Positions 1 to 6,290 are shown, numbered from the stretch's first letter. The stretch is 7,300 nucleotides of DNA from Candidatus Alkanophagales archaeon (GCA_003661185.1 QMVQ01000074.1:1-7300), one strand, 5' to 3'. Notes: generated from the letters alone by a model not told the origin. A program made the numbers and translations.

Positions 1-16
1 AAGAAGGGATAAACGC

Positions 17-1027
17 ATGCCTTCGACAATCGTGGTGGGGGGATTTTTTGGAGACGAGGGCAAGGGCAAGATACTCGCATACTTGGCGCTCGCTGACCGC
101 CCTGCAATCGTGGCTCGCGGCGGCGTCGGTCCGAACGCCGGGCATAGCGTCAAGTTCCGTGGCAAAAAGTTCGGGCTGAGGATGGTGCCAAGCGGCTTCA
201 TCCACGAAGCGGCTCGCCTTTTAATAGGGGCTGGCGTGCTGGTGAATCCCAACGTCTTCTTGCGCGAGGTCGAGATGCTTGGCGTCGAGAAGCGAGTGGG
301 CGTGGACTTCCGCTGCGGCATCATCGAAGAACGGCACATCGAAGCCGACAGAAGCGACGCCCGCTTGAAGGATAAAATCGGAACGACAGGCACGGGCTGT
401 GGTCCCGCAAATGCTGAACGAGCCTTGCGAAAACTAAAGCAGGCAAAGGACGTGGAGGTGCTGAAGCCGTTCCTCTGCGATGTGCCTGCGGAGCTGAACG
501 CAGCTTTGGACGAGGGGAAGCGGGTGCTGATTGAAGGCACGCAAGGTTTCGGGATCTCCCTGTTCTATGGCACTTACCCGTATGTCACATCAAAAGACAC
601 AACAGCATCGCAAATCGCCGCTGACGTCGGTTTGGGTCCTACCAAAGTTGATGAAGTCGTCGTCGTCTTCAAGGCATTTCCGACGAGGGTTGGCGCCGGT
701 CCATTTAAAACGGAAATGAGCGATGCTGAAGCAAAGACGCTGGGCATCGAAGAGTTCGGGACGGTTACAGGCAGGAAACGCCGCATCGGGCGTTGGGACG
801 CAGAGATGGCAAGATATGCGGCGACACTCAATGGCGCGACGCAAATCGCAATCACAGGTATTGACAGGATTGACCCCGTCTGCCGAGGCGTCACTGAGTT
901 CGAAAAGCTCTCTGAAAAGGCGAAAGAGTTCGTGGCGAGGGTTGAGAGGGATGTTGGCGTCCCTGTGACTCTTATTTCCACCGGTCCTGGGCTGAACGAA
1001 ATCATCGACCTGCGCCGCCGGCGGTGA
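17..1027 (+). CDS. purA: Adenylosuccinate synthetase, short archaeal form
   Basis: Joins IMP and aspartate using GTP to give adenylosuccinate, the first committed step from IMP to AMP; cytosolic. Seen in the 336-residue product: the P-loop-like GDEGKGK (12-18) with the expected catalytic Asp13, NAGHS (40-44) with the expected catalytic His43, GTTGTGCGP (122-130), EGTQG (173-177), GTYPYVTS (185-192), [14 protein letters not shown] (248-261), the GIDRID segment (281-286) where the family's guanine-recognising TKxD normally lies, and STGPG (321-325). Bacterial enzymes have about 430 residues; archaeal ones are known to be about 335-340, so this is full length and not truncated. The ATG is preceded by a purine-rich AAGAAGGGA about 6 bases upstream, and the protein begins right at the first beta strand, so no earlier start is needed. 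The promoter lies outside the window. The next gene, nadC, converges on it. Confidence 0.97.
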   Translation: MPSTIVVGGFFGDEGKGKILAYLALADRPAIVARGGVGPNAGHSVKFRGKKFGLRMVPSGFIHEAARLLIGAGVLVNPNVFLREVEMLGVEKRVGVDFRCGIIEERHIEADRSDARLKDKIGTTGTGCGPANAERALRKLKQAKDVEVLKPFLCDVPAELNAALDEGKRVLIEGTQGFGISLFYGTYPYVTSKDTTASQIAADVGLGPTKVDEVVVVFKAFPTRVGAGPFKTEMSDAEAKTLGIEEFGTVTGRKRRIGRWDAEMARYAATLNGATQIAITGIDRIDPVCRGVTEFEKLSEKAKEFVARVERDVGVPVTLISTGPGLNEIIDLRRRR

Positions 1028-1131
1028 GCAGTAGCAAACTTTTTAACCAACAAGCAATTCCTCAGACCAGCGGCATGCATGTGACCCCAATGGGCACGCA
1101 ATAAAGAGCGGGCGAACTTAAATCGACGATG
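1028..1131. other. Spacer between convergent purA and nadC
   Basis: About 100 bp separate the two stop codons. On the plus strand a T run (around 1040-1045) just after the purA stop could serve as an archaeal T-rich terminator. The same stretch also looks like a TATA element (CTTTTTAAC), about 30 bp before an ATG at 1075 that opens a frame of only nine codons. I see no tRNA, no convincing stem-loop and no credible gene. Confidence 0.4.
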
Positions 1132-1977
1132 CTAAAGAACTTTCACGATTTCGAGCGAGAAGTTAATCGCTTTTGCGGAGTGTGTGAGCATGCCAATTGA
1201 GATGACGTCGACGCCCGCTGCTGCGAAATCGACGACGTTCTCCAGAGTTATCTCGCCCGAGACCTCCAAGATAACTTTTTCCCGCAACCGCAAATGCTGT
1301 AACTCCTCGACCACTCGCCGCACCTCGCTCGCAGTCATGTTGTCAAGCATTATTATGTCAACGCCGAGCTCTGCCGCCCGCACCGCATCCTCAACGCTCT
1401 CCACCTCCACCTCTATTTTTCTCGTGAAGCTACAGCGCCGCCTCGCCTCCCTAACTGCGTCTTCTAAGCTCATCAGCTTTAGGTGGTTGTCTTTTATTAT
1501 GATCGCGTCGTAAAGCCCCAAGCGATGCGGGTCGCCGCCGCCGAGCAGAACTGCCTTCTTCTCGTATTTCCGAAAGCCCGGCGTCGTTTTCCTCGTGCCC
1601 GCAATCCGCACCCGCTCGTTCATTTGCCTCGCAGCACGCACGAACTCCGCAGTCAGCGTCGCAATCCCGCTCATTCTCCCAAGGAAGTTCAATGCCAGTC
1701 GCTCCGCACTCAGAACCCCAACGCCCGTCCCTTCGACCCTGAGAATTACTTGTCCTTTTCCCACAACGGCGCCGTCCTTAAACTGCGACGCCGCCCGCAC
1801 ACCGAAATACTCAAATACTTGCATCGCTTCCGCAAGTCCTGCAAGCACGCACCGCTCGCTTCCCAATACAACCTCGGCGATGCACTCCCGCTCTGCGACC
1901 TCTGGCGGCATGAACGGATACACCTCTACGCCTTCCAAGTCTTCCCGCAAAAACCACTCCAACTCGCTCAGCAACAT
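1132..1977 (-). CDS. nadC: Nicotinate-nucleotide pyrophosphorylase (quinolinate phosphoribosyltransferase)
   Basis: Converts quinolinate and PRPP to nicotinate mononucleotide, CO2 and pyrophosphate, in de novo NAD synthesis; cytosolic. The 281-residue product has the usual family length and shows the family blocks in order: ERLALNFLGRMSGIATLT (92-109), GTRKTTPGFRKYEK (127-140) with the substrate-binding Arg/Lys, GGGDPHR (146-152), IIKDNHL (160-166), KIEVEVES (187-194), LDNM (211-214), EVSGEIT (238-244) and IGMLTHS (261-267). One oddity is that the usual N-terminal GDxT motif after LRED is replaced by a segment around EGVEVYPF (15-22). This segment is not part of the catalytic core, so activity is still expected. 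The ATG at 1975-1977 follows purine-rich GGAGG and GGGGGG runs on the minus strand. No nadA or nadB is in the window. The gene diverges from gpgS and converges with purA. Confidence 0.96.
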   Translation of the reverse strand: MLLSELEWFLREDLEGVEVYPFMPPEVAERECIAEVVLGSERCVLAGLAEAMQVFEYFGVRAASQFKDGAVVGKGQVILRVEGTGVGVLSAERLALNFLGRMSGIATLTAEFVRAARQMNERVRIAGTRKTTPGFRKYEKKAVLLGGGDPHRLGLYDAIIIKDNHLKLMSLEDAVREARRRCSFTRKIEVEVESVEDAVRAAELGVDIIMLDNMTASEVRRVVEELQHLRLREKVILEVSGEITLENVVDFAAAGVDVISIGMLTHSAKAINFSLEIVKVL

Positions 1978-1982
1978 CCCTT

Positions 1983-2024
1983 CCCCCCTTCCTCCTTAAA
2001 GGGTAAGGTAAGGTAAGTTAAATC
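1983..2024 (-). promoter_or_regulatory. nadC promoter and ribosome-binding region
   Basis: Read on the minus strand, a TATA-like ATTTAACTTA (about 2023-2014) is followed by AAGGAGGAAGGGGGG (1997-1983) shortly before the nadC ATG. With a normal TATA-to-start distance the transcript would begin near 1992-1998, giving a short leader that keeps the Shine-Dalgarno region. An alternative TATA-like GAATTTTTG lies at 2040-2032. This is inferred from spacing only. Confidence 0.45.
2002..2016. repeat. Three tandem GGTAA pentamers
   Basis: GGTAA occurs three times head to tail between the nadC ribosome-binding region and its TATA-like element, and is followed by a partial GTTAA. On the nadC strand it reads TTACC three times. 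It may be slippage noise or a spacing or regulatory element in the divergent promoter region. Confidence 0.6.
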
Positions 2025-2080
2025 CGCATCGCAAAAATTCATGCTGCTCAGCAGTCTCTCCCTCAAAGGAAAATGCTAAA

Positions 2081-2091
2081 GGTTTTAAAGA
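2081..2091 (+). promoter_or_regulatory. TATA element of the gpgS operon (leaderless start)
   Basis: GGTTTTAAAGA resembles an archaeal TATA box. Counting the usual 25-30 bp from it places the transcription start at or next to the ATG at 2114. No Shine-Dalgarno sequence precedes that ATG (upstream bases are GACTATTG), so the operon mRNA is probably leaderless. A small inverted repeat, CTGCT-C-AGCAG, lies further upstream at 2044-2054, between the divergent promoters, and could be an operator half-site; that part is speculative. Confidence 0.5.
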
Positions 2092-2113
2092 ACGTAGCAC
2101 TATATGACTATTG

Positions 2114-3292
2114 ATGGACTTCGGTCAAGAGGTAATAACCACCATACACGATTTTGGAATGGATTTTGAAGGGTTAAGAAGGCGTTTGAGGCGTTTGAGC
2201 ATAAAATATCCGATGGGCGTAATAATTCCGGTTTTGGAGAGCGAGCTTTCGAGTCCTGCCATTCAGAAAATCGTTAGAGGGTTGAATGAATGTGATTATT
2301 TGAAGAAGGTGCTAATTGCCCTTTCTGCGGAGAGTGGTTGTGAGTCTGCGTTGGAAACTTTCGAGGAGCTTGAAATGCCGTTTGAAGTAATCTGGTGCAA
2401 TGGACCTGAAGTCAATGCCCTCCTGGAGGAGTTAAAGAGAGAGGGGCTGGATGTCACGAGACTGAGCGGTAAAGGGAAGGACATATGGATTGCAATCGGT
2501 GTTGCATCTCTCGAACTTTATGCCTTCGCCATTCACGACGCCGATATTGCCTATTACTCCGAAATTCTCCCGACAAAGCTCCTTTATCCCGTGGTGGAGC
2601 CGCACCTTGATTTCCTTTTCGCTAAAGGCTATTATGCAAGGTTGGACGTCTTAGGGAAGCGGATGTATGGGCGGATTTACCGCCTTTTTATCCTCCCCTT
2701 GCTGGAGGCGCTGCATGAGAAGTTCGGACATAAATCAGAATTCCTAAGATATTTACGGGCTTTCAAGTATGCGCTCTCAGGCGAGGTCGCGATTACCAGC
2801 GACTTAGCCCTGAACCTACGGATCCCGTGCGACTGGGGTTTGGAGTTAGGGATGCTCGCCGAGCTCTACCGGAACATATCCTACAAGCGCATGTGTCAGG
2901 TCGACCTCGGCTTCTACGAGCATAAGCACCGAGAGCTGTGCGAGGAGGAGTTGGTAAAGACCGCCAGCGACTGCCTCTTCACGCTTCTAAGGACGCTTAC
3001 CGAGACCGACGGCATTGAGGTCACAGACGCTTTCCTAGTGAGCCTCCAAGTGATTTACAGGCGGGTTGCCCAAGACAAAATAAGGCAATATCACGCAGAC
3101 GCCATTTGCAATGGCCTGAATTACGACAGACATCAGGAAGAAACACATGCTGAAACCCTCGCAAGGGTTATAGTCGAGGCTGGTAGGAAATATTTGAAGA
3201 ACCCCACCTCTTCCCTGCTCCCCGACTGGATACGGGCGATTTCAGCAATGCCCGACCTCAGAGAGAGATTGATGGAGGTTGTCGTCAAATGA
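2114..3292 (+). CDS. gpgS: Glucosyl-3-phosphoglycerate synthase (GT81 type)
   Basis: Transfers glucose from an NDP-glucose donor to 3-phosphoglycerate, making glucosyl-3-phosphoglycerate, the precursor of the compatible solute glucosylglycerate; cytosolic. Seen in the 392-residue product: a GT-A nucleotide-sugar fold starting at VIIPVLESE (36-44), a GKGKD loop (119-123), the metal-binding DxD-like HDADI (141-145), RMYGRIYRLFILPLL (183-197), the acceptor-site signature around DWGLELG (240-246), and CQVDL plus YEHKH (261-272). These match the archaeal/bacterial GpgS family, which is usually about 390-400 residues. The ATG at 2114 is preferred over the in-frame TTG at 2111 because the TATA spacing fits a leaderless ATG start. 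It is first in an operon with gpgP, whose ATG overlaps its stop (ATGA). Mannosyl-3-phosphoglycerate synthase is a different family and less likely. The 5' third is more AT-rich than the rest. Confidence 0.9.
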   Translation: MDFGQEVITTIHDFGMDFEGLRRRLRRLSIKYPMGVIIPVLESELSSPAIQKIVRGLNECDYLKKVLIALSAESGCESALETFEELEMPFEVIWCNGPEVNALLEELKREGLDVTRLSGKGKDIWIAIGVASLELYAFAIHDADIAYYSEILPTKLLYPVVEPHLDFLFAKGYYARLDVLGKRMYGRIYRLFILPLLEALHEKFGHKSEFLRYLRAFKYALSGEVAITSDLALNLRIPCDWGLELGMLAELYRNISYKRMCQVDLGFYEHKHRELCEEELVKTASDCLFTLLRTLTETDGIEVTDAFLVSLQVIYRRVAQDKIRQYHADAICNGLNYDRHQEETHAETLARVIVEAGRKYLKNPTSSLLPDWIRAISAMPDLRERLMEVVVK

Positions 3293-4110
3293 TTGTCGTC
3301 TTCACAGACTTGGACGGCACGCTGCTCGATGAGAATTACTCATACGAAGCTGCAAAGCCCGCTCTGAACTACTTGCTTCGCTCGAACATCCCGATCGTGT
3401 TTTGTAGCAGCAAGACGAGGGCTGAAATTGAAGTTTATCGTAGGGAAATGGGCATAAAGGACCCCTTCATCTCGGAAAACGGCGCCGCTATTTTCATTCC
3501 CAAATACTACTTCGACTTTCCTTACGCATACACAAAGCAACTCGACGACTACAACGTCATCGAATTGGGCACCGAATATTCGGTATTAAGAGAGACGTTG
3601 GAGCGGATAAGACGGACGACTGGTTACGAGATTGTTGGATTTGGGGACATGACTGTAGAAGAGGTGGCAAGGGACTGTGGGCTATCGCTGAAGGAAGCGA
3701 AGCTTGCGAAGTTGCGGGAATACGACGAGGCATTTTCCATATTAGAGGGGGATGAAAGGGAGATATTAAGGTTGATAAGAGAGGCGGGGTTGAATTATAC
3801 AAAAGGAGGTAGATATTACCATATAATCGGCAATAACGATAAAGGACGGGCTGTGCACATCTTAACTGAGTTGTATAGCAAAAAGTTTAAAGATGTAAAA
3901 ACAATAGGGATAGGAGATAGCTTGAACGACCTTCCGATGTTAATGACAGTGGACATTCCCGTCTTAGTAAAAAAGAGGGATGGGACTTACGATATGGATA
4001 TTGAACGGATTATGGAAGGTAAGCTCTTAAAGGCAGAAGGCATAGGTCCAAGCGGGTGGAAATGGGCGATAGAGAATATTGTTATTAAGGGGAAGGGTGA
4101 TGAAAAGTAA
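3289..4110 (+). CDS. gpgP: Glucosyl-3-phosphoglycerate phosphatase (MpgP-like HAD-IIB)
   Basis: Removes the phosphate from glucosyl-3-phosphoglycerate to release glucosylglycerate. Seen in the 273-residue product: HAD motif I DLDGT (7-11) with nucleophile Asp7 and acid/base Asp9, motif II in FCSSKT (38-43), a motif III lysine in NDKGRAVH (around Lys185), and motif IV GDSLND (209-214). ISENGAAIF (61-69) and REYDEAF (143-149) are typical of the mannosyl-3-phosphoglycerate phosphatase (YedP) branch, in which archaeal members accept the glucosyl or mannosyl substrate. The glucosyl assignment rests on the neighbouring synthase. The ATG overlaps the gpgS stop by four bases and has a good GGAGG at 3274-3278, inside gpgS, so translation is probably coupled. 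The second half is markedly AT-richer than most of the window. Confidence 0.9.
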   Translation: MIVVFTDLDGTLLDENYSYEAAKPALNYLLRSNIPIVFCSSKTRAEIEVYRREMGIKDPFISENGAAIFIPKYYFDFPYAYTKQLDDYNVIELGTEYSVLRETLERIRRTTGYEIVGFGDMTVEEVARDCGLSLKEAKLAKLREYDEAFSILEGDEREILRLIREAGLNYTKGGRYYHIIGNNDKGRAVHILTELYSKKFKDVKTIGIGDSLNDLPMLMTVDIPVLVKKRDGTYDMDIERIMEGKLLKAEGIGPSGWKWAIENIVIKGKGDEK

Positions 4111-4606
4111 AACCTTGGTAAAGGCACTTCTCATAGGTATGATCGAGATAGGCAGTAGGGTTGGAGCTCAAGGATTATACGATTGGTTGTGGACAATCGG
4201 TGAGAGACTGGCAGAAATGGAGGGGAAAGGGTTAGAGGGGGAAAAAAGCGGAGACTTGCGTTACGAACCCTTTTGCCCGCTCGCCGCGCAGCTCGAAACG
4301 ACACACTATTGCGAAATCCTGCCGGGGCAGGAAAGCATATGCGTGGAGATTCCAAGAGCGGGGGGTGCGGACAAGCCTGCATGCGCCGACATCATTTGTG
4401 TGGTGCATCACGCCTACCGGCGAAAGCGGGCGGAGCTTGCTGGTAAGGAGTGCGTCCATCTTGCCGCAAAGTGCCCCATGACCGGAAGCATGGCCTTCAA
4501 CGAAGAAGCGATAAGAGCCGTGGGTAAGAGCAAGAAGGAAATTGAAAAGCTTCTGAAGACGAAAGCCGTCTGCGTTTTCATGTATCTGGAAAGCGATGAG
4601 ATATAA
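4100..4606 (+). CDS. Unrecognised Cys-rich protein coupled to gpgP
   Basis: I do not recognise this family. The 168-residue product has a hydrophobic, helix-prone start (about 5-40, with GLYDWLWTIGERLAEMEG at 25-42) that is not a clear signal peptide or membrane span. A linker follows, then a region with eight cysteines at about 59, 71, 81, 95, 100, 118, 125 and 158 and histidines at 69, 103, 104 and 120. This pattern could bind zinc or an iron-sulphur cluster; that is an inference. The ATG at 4100 lies inside the gpgP end (11-bp overlap) with GGGG and AAGGG just upstream; TTG (4079) and GTG (4097) in the same frame are weaker choices. Coupling to gpgSP suggests the same transcript and possibly a role with glucosylglycerate or in sensing. 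Base composition jumps from AT-rich to GC-rich near 4250, at the helix/Cys-region junction. Confidence 0.8.
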   Translation: MKSKTLVKALLIGMIEIGSRVGAQGLYDWLWTIGERLAEMEGKGLEGEKSGDLRYEPFCPLAAQLETTHYCEILPGQESICVEIPRAGGADKPACADIICVVHHAYRRKRAELAGKECVHLAAKCPMTGSMAFNEEAIRAVGKSKKEIEKLLKTKAVCVFMYLESDEI

Positions 4607-4616
4607 TTATGGACGA

Positions 4617-4640
4617 CATGTCGCTTTTCTTTACTTTTTA
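4617..4640 (+). terminator. T-rich terminator after the gpgS-gpgP operon
   Basis: About 10 bases after the stop codon the plus strand becomes strongly pyrimidine- and T-rich (CTTTTCTTTACTTTTTA). Archaeal RNA polymerase commonly terminates at such T runs without a hairpin. A new promoter follows at once, which supports an operon boundary here. Confidence 0.5.
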
Positions 4641-4653
4641 GAAATTTTTAAAT
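4641..4653 (+). promoter_or_regulatory. Promoter of the GH15-like gene
   Basis: GAAATTTTTAAAT fits a purine/BRE-plus-TATA element. The expected start is near 4672-4678, giving a leader of about 65-70 nt before the ATG at 4742, unlike the leaderless gpgS start. The preceding T-rich stretch partly overlaps the AT-rich signal, so the exact box is uncertain. Confidence 0.5.
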
Positions 4654-4693
4654 CATCCGAAAGTTACATTATAACAATCTGCTAAAGTGAGCT

Positions 4694-4709
4694 CTGCCGC
4701 ATGCGGCAG
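4694..4709. promoter_or_regulatory. Perfect 16-bp palindrome in the GH15-like gene leader
   Basis: CTGCCGCATGCGGCAG is identical to its own reverse complement. It lies about 20 bp downstream of the predicted transcription start and about 32 bp before the ATG. It could be an operator for a dimeric repressor, or in RNA a GC-rich hairpin affecting translation or stability. It is outside any coding region, so codon constraints do not explain it. Confidence 0.65.
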
Positions 4710-4741
4710 CATTATGGTTCCATGCTGTAAAGGGAGAGAGC

Positions 4742-5941
4742 ATGAATGAGAAAAAGGCTGATAAGTTATACCGGCACAGCATCACCGTCATAAAGGAAAA
4801 TCAGCATAAAAATGGGGGCTTCTACGCAAGCCCGCCCGGCACGAGATATCCTTACATTTATACTCGTGATCACTCTGTCATCACACTTGGCGCCCTCGAT
4901 GCAAGAATGTTTAAGGAGGCGCGGCGGGCGTTGGTGTTCATCTTAGATGCGCAAAAGCCGAGCGGGGAGTTCTCGCAACGCTACGATACCGATGGCGTGG
5001 ACACGAGTTACAAGGACTTACAAATCGACGGCAACGGGCTCGTGCTCTTTACGCTCGGCAAATATTACGAGGTAACGAAAGACGATGAGTTATGCATCGA
5101 GTTCTGGGACGTCATTGAGAGGGCTGTCGAGTATATACTGCGGCACAAGAATGACGAGATAGATTTAATACACACGCTCAACAGCATCCATGAGTATCCC
5201 GCATATGAGCACGGCTTTGAGATTTTTGCGAATGCCGCTTGCTGCGCCGGAATATTTGCAGCTGTCAAGATGGGAAAGGCGCTGGACAAGGACGTCCGCA
5301 GGTGGGAGAAAGAAGCCGAAAAAGTCAAGAACGCCATCTTCACTCGCCTCTGGAGCTCAAGGCTCCGCTCCTTCATCAAAAATATCAGAATCAAACACCA
5401 GAACAGCAAGCCCTTAGGCTACGACCCATTGGTCTCAGTCGTTACCGACGTCGACGTTGCGGAATACTCGCCTGCCTACTTTGGGCTTATTGCTGATGAT
5501 GACCTCAGAATCGTAAGCACCGCCCGTCGTATTCACCGTGCCCTCTGGGACGAGGAGCTTGGCGGGCTGAACCGCTACCCAGAATACTGGGACCGTAACA
5601 ACGGCGGCTACGGACCGTGGCCGCACTTCACGCTGCAGTTGGCGAGACATTTCATCAATATCGGCGACGAAGATACCGCAGAGCAATATATTGGGTGGTG
5701 TGTGGAAATTGCTTATGAGGACTTGCTGCCTGAGCATATTTCAACCATCGAGCGCTTCGAACTCTGGCTCGAAACCTACCGGAATGCCAATATCCTTACC
5801 GACAAGAAACTAGTGATGATAAACGGCATAAAGCAGCACCCGAAGTGGAAGGACGGTTTTGCCTATGTGACGACGCCGCTCCTCTGGCCGCACGCCGAAT
5901 ATATTCGGACATATAGCTTATGGCTGAGAACTTTTAGATGA
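4742..5941 (+). CDS. Compact GH15-like (alpha/alpha)6-barrel glycosidase
   Basis: Probably hydrolyses an alpha-glucosidic bond with inversion, like glucoamylases and related GH15 enzymes; no signal peptide is visible, so it should act in the cytosol. Seen in the 399-residue product: RYPYIYTRDHSVITLGALD (35-53), matching the first GH15 substrate-site block; QIDGNG (94-99); SIHEYPAYEHGFE (148-160), where the catalytic acid is expected (Glu151 or Glu156); GPWPHFTLQLARHF (291-304); LLPEHI (328-333), where the catalytic base is expected (Glu331); and LLWPHAEYI (380-388) near the end. Archaeal GH15 glucoamylases usually exceed 600 residues and carry an N-terminal beta-sandwich domain; here only the barrel is present. 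The start is supported by AGGGAGAGAG just before the ATG. Proximity to gpgS-gpgP suggests glucosylglycerate, a glucosylglycerate-containing oligosaccharide or glycogen as substrate, but the sequence does not settle this. Confidence 0.82.
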   Translation: MNEKKADKLYRHSITVIKENQHKNGGFYASPPGTRYPYIYTRDHSVITLGALDARMFKEARRALVFILDAQKPSGEFSQRYDTDGVDTSYKDLQIDGNGLVLFTLGKYYEVTKDDELCIEFWDVIERAVEYILRHKNDEIDLIHTLNSIHEYPAYEHGFEIFANAACCAGIFAAVKMGKALDKDVRRWEKEAEKVKNAIFTRLWSSRLRSFIKNIRIKHQNSKPLGYDPLVSVVTDVDVAEYSPAYFGLIADDDLRIVSTARRIHRALWDEELGGLNRYPEYWDRNNGGYGPWPHFTLQLARHFINIGDEDTAEQYIGWCVEIAYEDLLPEHISTIERFELWLETYRNANILTDKKLVMINGIKQHPKWKDGFAYVTTPLLWPHAEYIRTYSLWLRTFR

Positions 5942-5985
5942 GTCTGTAATTTGATGAAGTTGCTTTAACTTTATCGGCAGGAAAT

Positions 5986-6030
5986 CTCCTTCCCGGAAGG
6001 AGAAGCTAAGAGCTGGAATTGTCGGCTCTT
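5986..6030 (+). other. Two adjacent hairpins downstream of the GH15-like gene
   Basis: CTCCTTCC-C-GGAAGGAG (5986-6002) is a near-perfect 17-base inverted repeat, and AAGAGC ... GCTCTT (6008-6013 with 6025-6030) forms a second stem with an 11-nt loop. They lie 45-90 bases after the GH15-like stop. They could stabilise or end that mRNA, form the 5' part of a small structured RNA, or be the edge of an old insertion element. Confidence 0.45.
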
Positions 6031-6035
6031 TGTTC

Positions 6036-6180
6036 TTGTATGTATGTGGGGCGGAGTGCCTATGGACGTCTGTAGAGGGGCGGCGAGGCGGTTGAGAAGG
6101 CAGTCGATGAGAGCAAGGCTCTCTCGTGAAGTAGAAGTCCTCCCGCAGCTTCGGGCAAAATGCGCGCCGAAGGTATGTTG
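6036..6180 (+). pseudogene. Possible decayed 3' end of a tnpB gene
   Basis: In the frame starting at 6036 the translation reads LYVCGAECLWTSVEGRRGG, then meets TGA codons at 6093 and 6108 and continues EQGSLVK, TAG (6132), KSSRSFGQN. The last part resembles the low-complexity MKQEARSF-type tails of many archaeal TnpB proteins. The DNA at 6126-6156 (a GAAG-rich run, then CCCGCAGCTTCGGG) resembles the stem-loop that usually ends such genes and their guide RNAs. No zinc ribbon or RuvC motif is left, so this rests on tail resemblance from memory alone. It could instead be unrelated structured sequence. A hairpin GAGAGC-AAG-GCTCTC (6109-6123) lies inside it. Confidence 0.28.
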
Positions 6181-6290
6181 GCGTAAAATAGCAGAGGAAA
6201 AGTCAGAAGCCCATTTCGAAAGGGGAGGAAGTCTCTCTCACTTTCTGCTTAACACCACTACTGATGCCAGAAACAAGCGCGCATTCTGCC

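Larger units (their letters stand above)
5942..6290. other. Gene-poor, hairpin-rich stretch
   Basis: About 350 bp without a convincing gene. An 84-codon frame with ATGs at 6044 and 6062 (the second with GGAG upstream) is open to 6298, but its product is very Arg-rich, has no recognised fold and runs into the end of the next gene, so I do not call it. A TATA-like TTTAACTTTAT (5964-5974) could start an RNA near 5993-6000. Several compact inverted repeats lie between 5986 and 6172. The part from about 6180 to 6290 shows nothing clear; read on the minus strand it includes pyrimidine-rich tracts that could terminate the HAD gene. Confidence 0.5.

Noticed and set aside
574..1101. A long minus-strand open frame opposite purA.
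   Set aside because: It lies antisense to a confidently assigned gene, shows no family motif, and is explained by the codon bias of purA.
1033..1104. A TATA-like CTTTTTAAC followed about 30 bp later by an ATG with a nine-codon frame, in the purA/nadC spacer, as a leaderless mini-gene or small RNA.
   Set aside because: The T run is as well explained as a purA terminator. The peptide would have only nine residues, and no RNA fold or C/D-box motif is visible.
1483..2016. A long plus-strand open frame opposite nadC.
   Set aside because: It is antisense to nadC, has a composition typical of a shadow frame, and nadC's motifs are complete on the other strand.
5986..6030. Resemblance of CCGGAAGGAG-AAGC to the GGAA tetraloop region of SRP RNA helix 8.
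   Set aside because: The flanking internal-loop bases and the rest of SRP RNA are missing; the repeat pairs better as a simple CTCCTTCC/GGAAGGAG inverted repeat.
6194..6206. GAGGAAAAGTC as a possible RNase P RNA conserved block.
   Set aside because: It has an extra A compared with GAGGAAAGTC, and no partner block (ACAGAA...GGCTTA-like) occurs in the following sequence.
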